From Streptomyces sp. NBRC 109706 (lineage in GTDB: Bacteria > Actinomycetota > Actinomycetes > Streptomycetales > Streptomycetaceae), in assembly GCF_000974485.1 (NCBI RefSeq), contig NZ_BBOM01000008.1, positions 248,001-312,000 of the forward strand: a DNA stretch of 64,000 nt, read 5' to 3'. Positions 15,772-24,166 of this stretch are shown one piece after another. Under the pieces are notes generated by a model, which ran no database searches, was not told where the DNA came from, and saw only the letters and a list, made by a program, of their open reading frames with translations. The translations under genes and the position numbers were made by a program. How positions within the stretch are numbered: the first letter of the stretch is position 1; the number at the start of each line of letters is the position of its first letter.

Positions 15772-16758
15772 TCAGGGAGTGTCTGCCTGGCGGCACCACC
15801 CCTCCCAGGCCGAGGCCACCATCTCGCGCAGCCCGTGCCGGGCGGTGAAGCCCAGTTGTCGCGCCGCCAACTCGGCGGAGGCGACCACCCGGGCCGGATC
15901 CCCCGCCCGCCGCTCGGCGACGACCGGCGCCAGCTCCGGCCGCCCCGTCACCTCGCCCACGAGATCGGCCAACTCCCGCACCGAAACCCCCTGCCCGGTG
16001 CCGATGTTCACCGTCAGATCGCCGGCGGGACCGTCGGGCGCGGCCCGCTCCAGGGATCTGGCCGCCGCCAGATGCGCCTCGGCCAGATCCGCCACATGCA
16101 CGTAGTCGCGGACACAGGTGCCGTCGGGGGTCGGATAGTCGCCGCCGAGGATCACCGGCGGCAGCCCCGCGCTGATCCGCTCGAAGAACAGCGGGATGAC
16201 ATTGGCCGCGCCCCGATCCGCCCACTCGGGCCTGGCCGCGCCCGCCACGTTGAAATAGCGCAGACAGACCGTCCGCATCCCCCGGGCCAGGCCGGCGGCC
16301 CGCACCAGCCACTCGCCGGCCAGCTTCGTCTCGCCATAGGGATTGACCGGCCGGCAGGGCGTCTCCTCCGTGACCAGCGGAACGTCGGGCGAGCCGTAGA
16401 CCGCGGCGGAGGAGGAGAAGACCAGCCGCCGCACCCCGGCAACCGCCATCGCCTCCAACAGGGTGACCAGACCGCCGACGTTCTCCCGGTAGTAGAGCAG
16501 CGGCTCGGCGACCGACTCGGGAACCCGCTTGCGGGCGGCCAGATGCACCACGCCCGTGACCCCGTGCGCGGCGAGCGCCCCGGCCACCGCCGCACCGTCC
16601 AGCACCGAGGCCCGCACCACCGGCACCTCAGCCGGCAGCCGCTCGGCGACCCCCGCGGAGAGATCGTCCAGCACCACGACGCGCTCCCCGCCCGCGATCA
16701 TCGCGTGCACGACATGAGCGCCTATGTATCCGGCGCCGCCGGTTATCAGCCAGGTCAT
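15772..16758 (-). CDS. galE: UDP-glucose 4-epimerase
   Basis: 328 residues of the extended SDR family. The NAD motif GGAGYIG is at residues 7-13, the Ser of SSSAAVYG and the YGETK pair (Tyr-X3-Lys) form the catalytic triad, and the C-terminal half has the sugar-nucleotide segments expected of GalE, such as RYFNVAGA and GTCVRDYVHV. It interconverts UDP-Glc and UDP-Gal. It diverges from the phosphopolyol cluster, so it could supply UDP-galactose to the GT2 enzyme there; this link is inference. Confidence 0.92.
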   Translation of the reverse strand: MTWLITGGAGYIGAHVVHAMIAGGERVVVLDDLSAGVAERLPAEVPVVRASVLDGAAVAGALAAHGVTGVVHLAARKRVPESVAEPLLYYRENVGGLVTLLEAMAVAGVRRLVFSSSAAVYGSPDVPLVTEETPCRPVNPYGETKLAGEWLVRAAGLARGMRTVCLRYFNVAGAARPEWADRGAANVIPLFFERISAGLPPVILGGDYPTPDGTCVRDYVHVADLAEAHLAAARSLERAAPDGPAGDLTVNIGTGQGVSVRELADLVGEVTGRPELAPVVAERRAGDPARVVASAELAARQLGFTARHGLREMVASAWEGWCRQADTP

Positions 16759-16883
16759 GGCCGCAGCCTAATCCCTGCCACCGACAGCGCGACTTCGCTC
16801 GGTGTCAGAGGCGTCGCGTAGGGTCACCTTCGGTGTCGACGCGACACCGGAAATGAACCGGGGGTTTCCACACCCCAACGCCG

Positions 16884-16912
16884 TTCTTGCCGCGCGGTGG
16901 TCATCAGATAAT
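16884..16912 (+). promoter_or_regulatory. Predicted promoter of the phosphopolyol cluster
   Basis: -10 GATAAT (16907-16912), five of six consensus bases, with -35 TTCTTG (16884-16889) at 17 bases. Transcription would begin near 16919, giving almost no leader for the ATG at 16923 but about 46 bases for a start at 16965. Confidence 0.4.
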
Positions 16913-16922
16913 CTCTGCCGAC

Positions 16923-18776
16923 ATGCCGCCGCAGAGCGCGGAGTTGCTGCAAGGAGTGAGTCAGCTGTCGAGCGCCATCCTCACCGGTCCGCCCGTTGCC
17001 GGATCACCGCTGGAGGAAGATCTTCGGGCGTTGGGCTTCTCCGTCACCGTGGCCGAGCGGCCAGCCGAGTTGGCCCGGGCCCTCGCCGAGGCCCCGGCCG
17101 GTGAGCGGGTCGCCGTCGTCGATCCCCGCTTCGTCGGCCATCGGCACAGCCTCCGCCTCGGGCTCACGGACCCCAGGTTCCCCACCTCGGCCATCCCCGG
17201 CGCCGTCACCGCCACGGGACCGGCCAGGCCCGCCCTGGCCGCCGCCGTCGCCGCCCTCGGCGACAGCGCGGCGCAGGCCGGCGGCCCGCTGGCCGCCCCG
17301 CCCGAGGCCGGGCGGCTGGCCGCGCTGCTCGCCGCCGAGGGCGCCGAGCCGCACCGCCCCGAGCTGGGCACGCTGGTCGCCGAGGTGCCCACCGGCGAAC
17401 GCGCCCGCGCCGAGGCCGCCGAGCGGGTCGCCTCGGTCGACGAGGAGGCCGTTCGGCTGCGCGGCGCCGTCAAGTCCCGCGACGGCTTTGTCACCACCCA
17501 CCTGGTGAGCCCCTACTCCCGCTATCTGGCCCGCTGGTGCGCCCGGCGCGGCCTCACCCCCAACCAGGTCACCACCGCCTCGCTGGTCACCGCGCTGATC
17601 GCGGCCGGCTGCGCGGCCACCGGCGACCGCCTCGGCTTCGTCGCCGCCGGCCTGTTGCTCCTCGCCTCCTTCGTGCTGGACTGCGCCGACGGCCAGTTGG
17701 CCAGGTACGCGCTGCGCTACTCCACCCTCGGCGCGTGGTTGGACGCCACGTTCGACCGCGCCAAGGAGTACGCGTTCTACGCCGGCCTGGCGCTGGGCGC
17801 GGCCAGGTCGGGGGACGATGTCTGGGCGTTGGCGCTGGGCGCGATGGTGCTGATGACCTGCCGCCATATCGTCGACTTCGCCTATAACGAGGCCCATCCG
17901 CCAAGCCCTTCGGGCGGCGGCGCCAGCGCCATCTCCGGGCGGCTCGACCGGATCGGCTGGACGGTCTGGGCGCGCCGGATGATCGTGCTGCCGATCGGCG
18001 AACGCTGGCTGCTGATCGCGGTGTTGATCGCCTGCACCAACCCCAGGACCACCTTCACCGTGCTGCTGGTCGCCAGCGCCTTCGCCGCCTGCTACACCAC
18101 GGCCGGCCGGCTGCTGCGCTCGCTGCGGGCGCGGGGCGGCACGGCTTCCTCGGCGCCGGCCGCGCTCGCCGGTCTGGCGGACAACGGGCCGCTGGCGGGC
18201 GCGCTCGGCCGGCCCCTGCCGGCGCTGGCCAGGGCGCTGCCGGCGCCGGTGTGGGCGCTGCTCGGCCTGGTCCTGCTGGGGGTGACGCTGCCGCCGCTGG
18301 TCGGCGAGGGCAGTTGGCTCGCCGTGCTGGGCGCCGTCGGCTACGCGCTCTGCGCCGGCCGGGCCGCCGCCCGCCCGCTGCGCGGCGCGCTCGACTGGCT
18401 GCTCCCGCCGCTCTTCCGCGCCGGCGAGTATCTGACCGTCCTCCTCCTCGCCGCCCACAGCGAGGTGAACGGTGCGTTGCCGGCGGCTTTCTGCCTGGTG
18501 GCGGCGAGCGCCTACCATCACTACGACACGGTGTACCGCCTCCGAGGCGGTGCCGGGGCGCCTCCCCGCTGGCTGGTCATGGCCACCGGCGGACACGAGG
18601 GGCGCGTCCTGGTGGTCACGGTCGCCTGTGCCCTCTGGGCCGGCGGACAGGGCTTCACCATCGCGCTCGCGGCCCTTGCCGGGGTCGTCGCGCTCCTGGT
18701 GCTGGGGGAGAGCATCCGTTTCTGGATCTCCTCCCAGGCACCGGCCGTACACGACGAAACAGGAGAACCCGCATGA
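16923..18776 (+). CDS. CDP-alcohol phosphotransferase with N-terminal extension and DUF5941-like C-terminus
   Basis: About 617 residues. Residues 1-185 form a soluble domain I do not recognise. The CDP-alcohol phosphotransferase core carries the complete signature D-X2-DG-X2-AR-X8-G-X3-D-X3-D at about residues 253-278 (DCADGQLAR...GAWLDATFD), within several membrane helices. A further multi-helix membrane half resembles the domain named DUF5941. It should transfer a phosphoalcohol from a CDP-activated donor to an acceptor alcohol. The ATG at 16923 has no ribosome site; AAGGAG (16951-16956) instead sits eight bases before an in-frame CTG at 16965, and remembered homologues begin with the following SSAILTG-like segment. 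It overlaps the next gene by ATGA. Confidence 0.85.
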   Translation: MPPQSAELLQGVSQLSSAILTGPPVAGSPLEEDLRALGFSVTVAERPAELARALAEAPAGERVAVVDPRFVGHRHSLRLGLTDPRFPTSAIPGAVTATGPARPALAAAVAALGDSAAQAGGPLAAPPEAGRLAALLAAEGAEPHRPELGTLVAEVPTGERARAEAAERVASVDEEAVRLRGAVKSRDGFVTTHLVSPYSRYLARWCARRGLTPNQVTTASLVTALIAAGCAATGDRLGFVAAGLLLLASFVLDCADGQLARYALRYSTLGAWLDATFDRAKEYAFYAGLALGAARSGDDVWALALGAMVLMTCRHIVDFAYNEAHPPSPSGGGASAISGRLDRIGWTVWARRMIVLPIGERWLLIAVLIACTNPRTTFTVLLVASAFAACYTTAGRLLRSLRARGGTASSAPAALAGLADNGPLAGALGRPLPALARALPAPVWALLGLVLLGVTLPPLVGEGSWLAVLGAVGYALCAGRAAARPLRGALDWLLPPLFRAGEYLTVLLLAAHSEVNGALPAAFCLVAASAYHHYDTVYRLRGGAGAPPRWLVMATGGHEGRVLVVTVACALWAGGQGFTIALAALAGVVALLVLGESIRFWISSQAPAVHDETGEPA

Positions 18777-19525
18777 TCGGCCTCGTGCTGGCCGCCGGCG
18801 CCGGACGGCGTCTTCGCCCCTACACCGACACCCTGCCCAAGGCGCTGGTGCCGGTGGTCAACGAGGACGGCGAGGACAGCAAGACCGTCCTCGACCTCAC
18901 CCTCGCCAACTTCGCCGAGGTGGGTCTGGCCGAGGCCGCCATCGTGGTGGGCTACCGCAAGGAGGCCGTCTACGAGCGCAGGGCCGAGCTGGAGCGCCAG
19001 TACGGCGTGAAGCTCACCCTGATCGACAACGACAAGGCCGAGGAGTGGAACAACGCCTACTCCCTGTGGTGCGCCAGGGAGGCGATCGCCGAGGGCGTGA
19101 TCCTCGCCAACGGCGACACCGTGCACCCGCCGTCCGTCGAGCGCACCCTGCTGGCCGCGCGTGGCGAGGGGCGGCGGATCATCCTCGCCCTGGACACGGT
19201 CAAGTCGCTGGCCGACGAGGAGATGAAGGTCGTCGCCGACCCGGAGAAGGGCGTGCGGCGGATCACCAAGCTGATGGAGCCGGCCGAGGCCAGCGGCGAG
19301 TACATCGGGGTCACCCTGATCGAGCCAGAGGCCGCCGCCGAGCTGGCCGACGCGCTGCGCACCACCTATGAGCGCGACCCCCAGCTCTACTACGAGGACG
19401 GGTACCAGGAGCTGGTGCACCGCGGCTTCCGTATCGACACCGCCCCGATCGGCGAGGTCAGCTGGGTCGAGATCGACAACCACGAAGACCTCGCCAGGGG
19501 AAGGGAGATCGCGTGCCGGTACTGA
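18773..19525 (+). CDS. Sugar/polyol-phosphate nucleotidyltransferase
   Basis: 250 residues of the NTP-transferase fold. The nucleotide loop is LAAGAGRRLRPYT (residues 5-17) with KALVPV; Mg-binding Asp lies in LANGDTV and a second acidic pair near the C-terminus (WVEIDNHEDLARG). This arrangement is like phosphocholine and inositol-phosphate cytidylyltransferases. With a glycerol-1-phosphate dehydrogenase next door and CDP-alcohol phosphotransferases on both sides, its likely product is a CDP-polyol such as CDP-glycerol; the NTP and substrate are inferred. AGGAG precedes the ATG at 18773, which overlaps the previous stop. Confidence 0.88.
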   Translation: MIGLVLAAGAGRRLRPYTDTLPKALVPVVNEDGEDSKTVLDLTLANFAEVGLAEAAIVVGYRKEAVYERRAELERQYGVKLTLIDNDKAEEWNNAYSLWCAREAIAEGVILANGDTVHPPSVERTLLAARGEGRRIILALDTVKSLADEEMKVVADPEKGVRRITKLMEPAEASGEYIGVTLIEPEAAAELADALRTTYERDPQLYYEDGYQELVHRGFRIDTAPIGEVSWVEIDNHEDLARGREIACRY

Positions 19526-20574
19526 CCCGCCTCATCCCGTCCCCCGTCTCGGTCGACATCGCCGCCGGGGCCCTGGACAAACTGGCGGGGCTCCTGGCCG
19601 ACCAGCGGATCTCCTCCTCCGGCCGGCTGGCCGTCGCGATCAGCAAGGGGTCGGGCGCCGCGCTCCGCGAGCGCCTGACCCCCGCACTGCCCGGCGCCGA
19701 CTGGTACGAGGTCGGCGGCGGCACCATCGACGCCGCCGTGCAGCTGGCCGACGCCATGCGTTCGGGCCACTACGACGCCGTCGTCGGCCTCGGCGGAGGC
19801 AAGATCATCGACGCCGCCAAGTACGCCTCGGCGCGGGTCGGCCTGCCGATGGTCGCGGTCGCCACCAACCTGGCGCACGACGGCATCTGTTCGCCGGTCT
19901 CCATCCTCGACAACGACGCGGGGCGCGGGTCCTACGGCGTGCCAGCGCCCATCGCGCTGGTGGTCGACCTGGAGGTGATCCACCAGGCGCCGGTGCGCTA
20001 TGTGCGCTCCGGCATCGGGGACGCCGTCTCCAACATCTCCGCCATCGCGGACTGGGAGCTGTCCCACCGCGAGACGGGCGAGCAGATCGACGGTCTCGCC
20101 GCCGCCATGGCGCGGCAGGCCGGGGAGGCCGTGCTCCGACACCCGGGGGACTGCTCCGACGACCGCTTTCTGACGGTGCTCGCCGAGGCGTTGGTGCTCT
20201 CCGGCATCGCCATGAGCATCGCCGGCCACACCCGGCCGTCCTCGGGCGCCTGCCACGAGATCTCGCACGCGCTGGACATCCTCTACCCCCGGCGCTCGGC
20301 GCCGCACGGCGAACAGGTCGGCCTGGGCGCGGCGTTCGCCATGCATCTGCGGGGCGAGAGCGAGAGCTGTGGGCTGATCGCCGCCGTGCTGCGGCGCCAC
20401 GGGCTGCCGGTGCGGCCGGACGAGATCGGCTTCAGCACCGACGAGTTCGTCACCGCCGTCGCCTTCGCGCCGCAGACCAGGCCGGGCCGTTACACCATCC
20501 TCGAACACCTCGATCTGACCACCGACGAAATCAGGGACGCGTACGCGGACTATGTCAAAGCCATCGGTAGCTGA
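19513..20574 (+). CDS. sn-Glycerol-1-phosphate dehydrogenase-like enzyme
   Basis: 353 residues of the iron/zinc alcohol dehydrogenase superfamily, closest in motif pattern to archaeal G1P dehydrogenase and Bacillus AraM. NAD motif LGGGKIIDAAK (about residues 93-103), ATNLAHDGICSPVS, and metal ligands expected at D170 (GIGDAVSN), H248/H252 (SGACHEISHALD) and H265 (HGEQVG). The archaeal enzyme reduces dihydroxyacetone phosphate to sn-glycerol-1-phosphate, the mirror image of the bacterial lipid precursor. The GTG at 19513 overlaps the previous gene by 13 bases. Other DHAP-like substrates remain possible. Confidence 0.85.
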   Translation: MPVLTRLIPSPVSVDIAAGALDKLAGLLADQRISSSGRLAVAISKGSGAALRERLTPALPGADWYEVGGGTIDAAVQLADAMRSGHYDAVVGLGGGKIIDAAKYASARVGLPMVAVATNLAHDGICSPVSILDNDAGRGSYGVPAPIALVVDLEVIHQAPVRYVRSGIGDAVSNISAIADWELSHRETGEQIDGLAAAMARQAGEAVLRHPGDCSDDRFLTVLAEALVLSGIAMSIAGHTRPSSGACHEISHALDILYPRRSAPHGEQVGLGAAFAMHLRGESESCGLIAAVLRRHGLPVRPDEIGFSTDEFVTAVAFAPQTRPGRYTILEHLDLTTDEIRDAYADYVKAIGS

Positions 20575-21337
20575 ACTCCGTCCCGTGGTGCACCCCGCCG
20601 GCGTCAAGGACCGGCGCAGCGGGGAGCACTGGGCCGGTCGCCTGTACATGCGGGAGATCTCCCTGCGGTGGACCAGGCATCTGGTGAACACCCGCGTCAC
20701 GCCCAACCAGCTCACCTATCTGATGGTTCTCGCCGGGGTCGCCGCCGGCGCGGCGCTGCTGATCCCGGGCCTGGTCGGGGCGGTGCTGGCCGCGCTGCTG
20801 ATCCAGCTCTACCTGCTGCTGGACTGCGTGGACGGCGAGGTCGCCCGCTGGCGCGGCCAGACCTCGATCACCGGCGTCTATCTGGACCGGATCGGCCACT
20901 ACCTCTCCGAGGCCGCGCTGCTGGTGGGCTTCGGGCTGCGGGCCGCCGATGTCCTCGGTCAGCACGAGGCGTCCGCCAACTGGTTCTGGGCCTTCCTCGG
21001 CTCGCTGGCCGCGCTGGGCGCGATCCTGATCAAGGCCGAGACGGATCTGGTCGATGTGGCCCGGGCCCGCAGCGGGCTGCCCGCCGTGAAGGACGAGGCG
21101 GCCACGCCGCGTTCCTCGGGGCTCGCGGTGGCGCGCAGGGCCGCTGCGGCGCTGAAGTTCCACCGACTGGTAGGCGGGGTGGAGGCGTCGCTGCTGATCC
21201 TGGCCGTGGCCATCCTGGACGTGATCGGCGGCGAGCTGTTCTTCACCCGTCTCGGGGTCGCGCTGCTGGCCGGCATCGCCATCGTGCAGACCCTGCTGCA
21301 CCTGGTGTCCATCCTCGCCTCCAGCAGGCTGCGGTGA
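20552..21337 (+). CDS. CDP-alcohol phosphotransferase with variant catalytic motif
   Basis: 261 residues with about six membrane helices. The family signature is at residues 91-116, DCVDGEVAR followed by G-VYL-D-RIG-H: the fourth acidic residue, normally the Asp that acts as general base, is His116. The other acidic residues (D91, D94, D112) and the AR pair are intact. The protein is expected to join a CDP-activated polyol to an acceptor at the membrane. Its ATG overlaps the dehydrogenase gene by 23 bases and its stop overlaps the next gene by GTGA, so it is part of a tightly coupled operon. Confidence 0.88.
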   Translation: MSKPSVAELRPVVHPAGVKDRRSGEHWAGRLYMREISLRWTRHLVNTRVTPNQLTYLMVLAGVAAGAALLIPGLVGAVLAALLIQLYLLLDCVDGEVARWRGQTSITGVYLDRIGHYLSEAALLVGFGLRAADVLGQHEASANWFWAFLGSLAALGAILIKAETDLVDVARARSGLPAVKDEAATPRSSGLAVARRAAAALKFHRLVGGVEASLLILAVAILDVIGGELFFTRLGVALLAGIAIVQTLLHLVSILASSRLR

Positions 21338-22230
21338 GCGCGGGGGACGCCGGGCGGCTCACGGTCGGCGCCGTGGTGCTGACCATGGGGGACCGGCCGA
21401 AGGAGCTGCGCGCCCTGCTGGACTCGGTGGCCGGGCAGCGCGGCGACCCGATCGAGGTGGTGGTCGTGGGCAACGGCGCCCGGCTGCCCGAGCTTCCGGA
21501 GGGCGTGCGCGGCATCGAGCTCCCGGAGAACCTGGGCATTCCCGGTGGGCGCAATGTGGGCATCGAGGCCTTCGGCGCCGCCGGCGCCGATGTCGATGTG
21601 TTGCTGTTTCTGGACGATGACGGACTGCTTCCGGACAAAGAAACGGCCGAGCTGGTTCGGGAGGCGTTCGCCGCCGATCCCCGGCTGGGCATCATCAGCT
21701 TCCGGATCGCCGATCCCGACACGGGAGTCACGCAGCGTCGCCACGTTCCCCGGTTGCGCGCCTCGGACCCGATGCGCTCCTCCAGGGTCACCACTTTCCT
21801 CGGCGGTGCCAACGCGGTGCGCACCGCGGTTTTCCAAAAAGTTGGTGGACTTCCGGAGAACTTCTTCTACGCGCACGAGGAGACCGATCTCGCCTGGCGC
21901 GCCCTGGACGCCGGCTGGGCCATCGACTACCGCGCCGATCTCCTGCTGCACCATCCGACCACGGCGCCCTCACGGCACGCGATGTACCACCGGATGGTCG
22001 CCAGAAACCGGGTCTGGCTCGCGCGCCGTAACCTCCCGTTGCCGCTGATCCCGGTCTATCTGGGGGTCTGGCTGCTGCTCACCCTGCTCAGGCGGCCGTC
22101 GTGGCCGGCGCTGCGGGCCTGGTTCGCCGGCTTCGCCGAGGGCTGGCGCACCTCGTGTGGTCAACGGAGGGCGATGCGTTGGCGTACGGTATGGCGCCTG
22201 ACCCGGCTGGGACGACCTCCTGTTATCTGA
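21334..22230 (+). CDS. Glycosyltransferase family 2
   Basis: 298 residues. A GT-A fold with VGAVVLTMGDRPKEL at the N-terminus, the metal-binding LFLDDDG (DXD-like), the acceptor loop FLGGANAVRTAVFQKVGG and FFYAHEETDLAWRALDAG, typical of GT2 enzymes that add rhamnose or related sugars to surface polymers. The C-terminal part carries one or two membrane-associated helices (LPLIPVYLGVWLLLTLL). The GTG at 21334 overlaps the previous stop. It probably decorates or links the product of the neighbouring phosphotransferases before export. Confidence 0.88.
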   Translation: MSAGDAGRLTVGAVVLTMGDRPKELRALLDSVAGQRGDPIEVVVVGNGARLPELPEGVRGIELPENLGIPGGRNVGIEAFGAAGADVDVLLFLDDDGLLPDKETAELVREAFAADPRLGIISFRIADPDTGVTQRRHVPRLRASDPMRSSRVTTFLGGANAVRTAVFQKVGGLPENFFYAHEETDLAWRALDAGWAIDYRADLLLHHPTTAPSRHAMYHRMVARNRVWLARRNLPLPLIPVYLGVWLLLTLLRRPSWPALRAWFAGFAEGWRTSCGQRRAMRWRTVWRLTRLGRPPVI

Positions 22231-22314
22231 CAAGCTCGGGTCTGAGACCATCCTGGGGCCGAGCGTTCGCGCGGCCCCAGCCGCCCTGTGCCCTGCGAGG
22301 ACGAAAGTTTCAAG

Positions 22315-23223
22315 GTGAGTGAGACCACGCACGACAGTGCGTCCCCCCGCGATCTGCCACTGGCCGAACTCGCGGCCCGTCATGGTCTGTCCGTCAGCGG
22401 TGCCCGGCCCTCACTGCCGCAGTACATCCGGCAGTTGTGGGGCCGTCGCTACTTCATCCTCGCCTTCTCCCAGGCGAAGTTGATGGCCCAGTACAGCCAG
22501 GCGAAGCTCGGCCAGCTCTGGCAGGTCTTCACCCCGCTGCTCAACGCCTTGGTCTACTTCCTGATCTTCGGCCTGCTGTTGGGCGCTCGTGCCGATATGA
22601 CGAACCACGAGTACATCCCGTTCCTGGTCACCGGGGTGTTCGTCTTCACCTTCACCCAGCAGTCGGTGCTCTCCGGGGTCAAGTCGATCTCCGGCAACCT
22701 CGGCCTGGTCCGCGCACTGCACTTTCCCCGGGCCTCGCTGCCGATCTCGTTCTCGCTGCAACAACTTCAGCAACTGCTCTACTCGATGATCGTGTTGGTG
22801 GTCATCGTGGTCAGTTTCGGGCACTTCCCGAGGTGGACCTGGTTCCTGGTGGCCCCGGTGTTGCTGTTGCAACTGGTCTTCAACCTCGGCCTCGCCATGA
22901 TCATGGCCAGGCTGGGCTCCTCGACTCCCGACCTCGCCCAGCTGATGCCCTTCGTCCTGCGCACCTGGATGTACGCCTCGGGCGTGATGTTCCCGCTCGG
23001 ATACATGGTGGAGCGGGCGGACGGTCCCCCCTGGCTGGGAGAGGTGCTGGAGGCCAATCCGGCCGCCGTCTACATGGACCTGATGCGCAACGCGTTGATC
23101 GACGGCCTCTACGATGACAGCATGCTGGCCACCTGGCTGTTCGCCGTCGGTTGGGCAGTGGTGGTCGGCATCGGGGGATTCCTGTATTTCTGGAAGGCGG
23201 AGGAGCGGTACGGCCGTGGCTGA
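22315..23223 (+). CDS. ABC-2 type exporter permease (Wzm/TagG-like)
   Basis: 302 residues with six predicted membrane helices between about residues 60 and 295. The pattern, including YSQAKLGQLWQVFTPLLNAL near residue 60 and NPAAVYMDLMRNAL near the C-terminus, is that of polysaccharide and teichoic-acid exporters. It partners the ATPase whose GTG start overlaps its stop. I chose GTG 22315 (VSETTHDSAS); an in-frame ATG at 22288 is less likely. The 84-base gap before it is the longest inside this gene cluster and may hold a minor promoter. Confidence 0.9.
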   Translation: MSETTHDSASPRDLPLAELAARHGLSVSGARPSLPQYIRQLWGRRYFILAFSQAKLMAQYSQAKLGQLWQVFTPLLNALVYFLIFGLLLGARADMTNHEYIPFLVTGVFVFTFTQQSVLSGVKSISGNLGLVRALHFPRASLPISFSLQQLQQLLYSMIVLVVIVVSFGHFPRWTWFLVAPVLLLQLVFNLGLAMIMARLGSSTPDLAQLMPFVLRTWMYASGVMFPLGYMVERADGPPWLGEVLEANPAAVYMDLMRNALIDGLYDDSMLATWLFAVGWAVVVGIGGFLYFWKAEERYGRG

Positions 23224-24016
23224 CTGGAACATTCCCGCCCCCATCAGGGTGGTCGACGACGGGCGCGTCCCCACCGTGATCGCCGACGATCTGCACATCG
23301 TCTACCGCGTCAACGGCGCCGCCAAGCGCGGCAACGCCACCGCCGCGCTCCGCCGGATCATCAGGCGCGAGCCCAACACCCGCTTCCGCGAGGTGCACGC
23401 GGTGCGCGGCGTCAGCTTCGTGGCCTACCGGGGCGAGGCCATCGGCCTGATCGGCTCCAACGGCTCCGGCAAGTCCACCCTGTTGCGCGCCATCGCCGGC
23501 CTGCTGCCGCCGGAGACCGGCAGGGTGTACACCGACGGACAGCCCTCGTTGCTCGGCGTCAACGCCGCCCTGATGAACGATCTCACCGGCGAGCGCAACG
23601 TCATCCTCGGCGGCCTGGCGATGGGCATGACCAGGGACCAGGTGCGCGAGCGGTACGAGGGCATCGTCGAGTTCTCCGGCATCCAGGACAAGGGCGACTT
23701 CATAACCCTGCCGATGCGGACCTACTCGTCCGGTATGCAGGCGCGGTTGCGGTTCTCCATCGCCGCCGCCAAGGACCACGACGTGTTGATGGTCGACGAG
23801 GCGTTGGCCACCGGCGACAAGAAGTTCCGGCGCCGTTCCGAGGAGCGGATCCGGGAGATGCGCGCGCACGCCGGCACCGTCTTCCTGGTCAGCCACAACA
23901 ACAAGACGATCAGGGACACCTGCGACCGGGTCCTCTGGCTTGAGCACGGCAAGTTGATGATGGACGGCCCCACCGACCAGGTGCTCAAGGCCTACGAGGA
24001 GGAGACCAACAAGTAG
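23216..24016 (+). CDS. ABC exporter ATPase (Wzt/TagH-like)
   Basis: 266 residues. Walker A GSNGSGKST (about residue 80), signature YSSGMQARLRFSIA, Walker B DVLMVDEALATGD and switch HNNK, the set seen in Wzt and TagH ATPases of O-antigen and teichoic-acid export. There is no extra C-terminal carbohydrate-binding domain of the long Wzt type, so export is probably not coupled to recognition of a terminal sugar. GTG 23216 overlaps the permease stop. A hairpin closes the cluster after its stop. Confidence 0.92.
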   Translation: MADWNIPAPIRVVDDGRVPTVIADDLHIVYRVNGAAKRGNATAALRRIIRREPNTRFREVHAVRGVSFVAYRGEAIGLIGSNGSGKSTLLRAIAGLLPPETGRVYTDGQPSLLGVNAALMNDLTGERNVILGGLAMGMTRDQVRERYEGIVEFSGIQDKGDFITLPMRTYSSGMQARLRFSIAAAKDHDVLMVDEALATGDKKFRRRSEERIREMRAHAGTVFLVSHNNKTIRDTCDRVLWLEHGKLMMDGPTDQVLKAYEEETNK

Positions 24017-24031
24017 GCGTGGGCGGCCGGG

Positions 24032-24049
24032 TGGCCGGTGGGGACCGGC
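24032..24049 (+). terminator. Hairpin after the exporter ATPase gene
   Basis: GGCCGGT (24032-24038) and ACCGGCC (24043-24049) around a 4-base loop, 15 bases after the stop. It separates the exporter cluster from the squalene genes. Confidence 0.45.
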
Positions 24050-24130
24050 CGTGACCGGCCGTCCTCGGGCAGTGGTCGGGGTAGCGTGTCCGGACGCGGA
24101 TTCGTCGCATATCAAGGTAGAAATACGAGC

Positions 24131-24166
24131 ATGACGGCAATGGTGATGACGGGCTGGGCCCGGTGA
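24131..24166 (+). CDS. Possible 11-codon upstream ORF coupled to hpnC
   Basis: ATG 24131 opens MTAMVMTGWAR, whose TGA (24164-24166) overlaps the hpnC GTG start as GTGA. hpnC itself lacks a clear ribosome site, so translation could be delivered by termination of this small frame. The overlap may be chance in a GC-rich genome; AAGG at 24114-24117 is a poor ribosome site. Confidence 0.25.
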   Translation: MTAMVMTGWAR

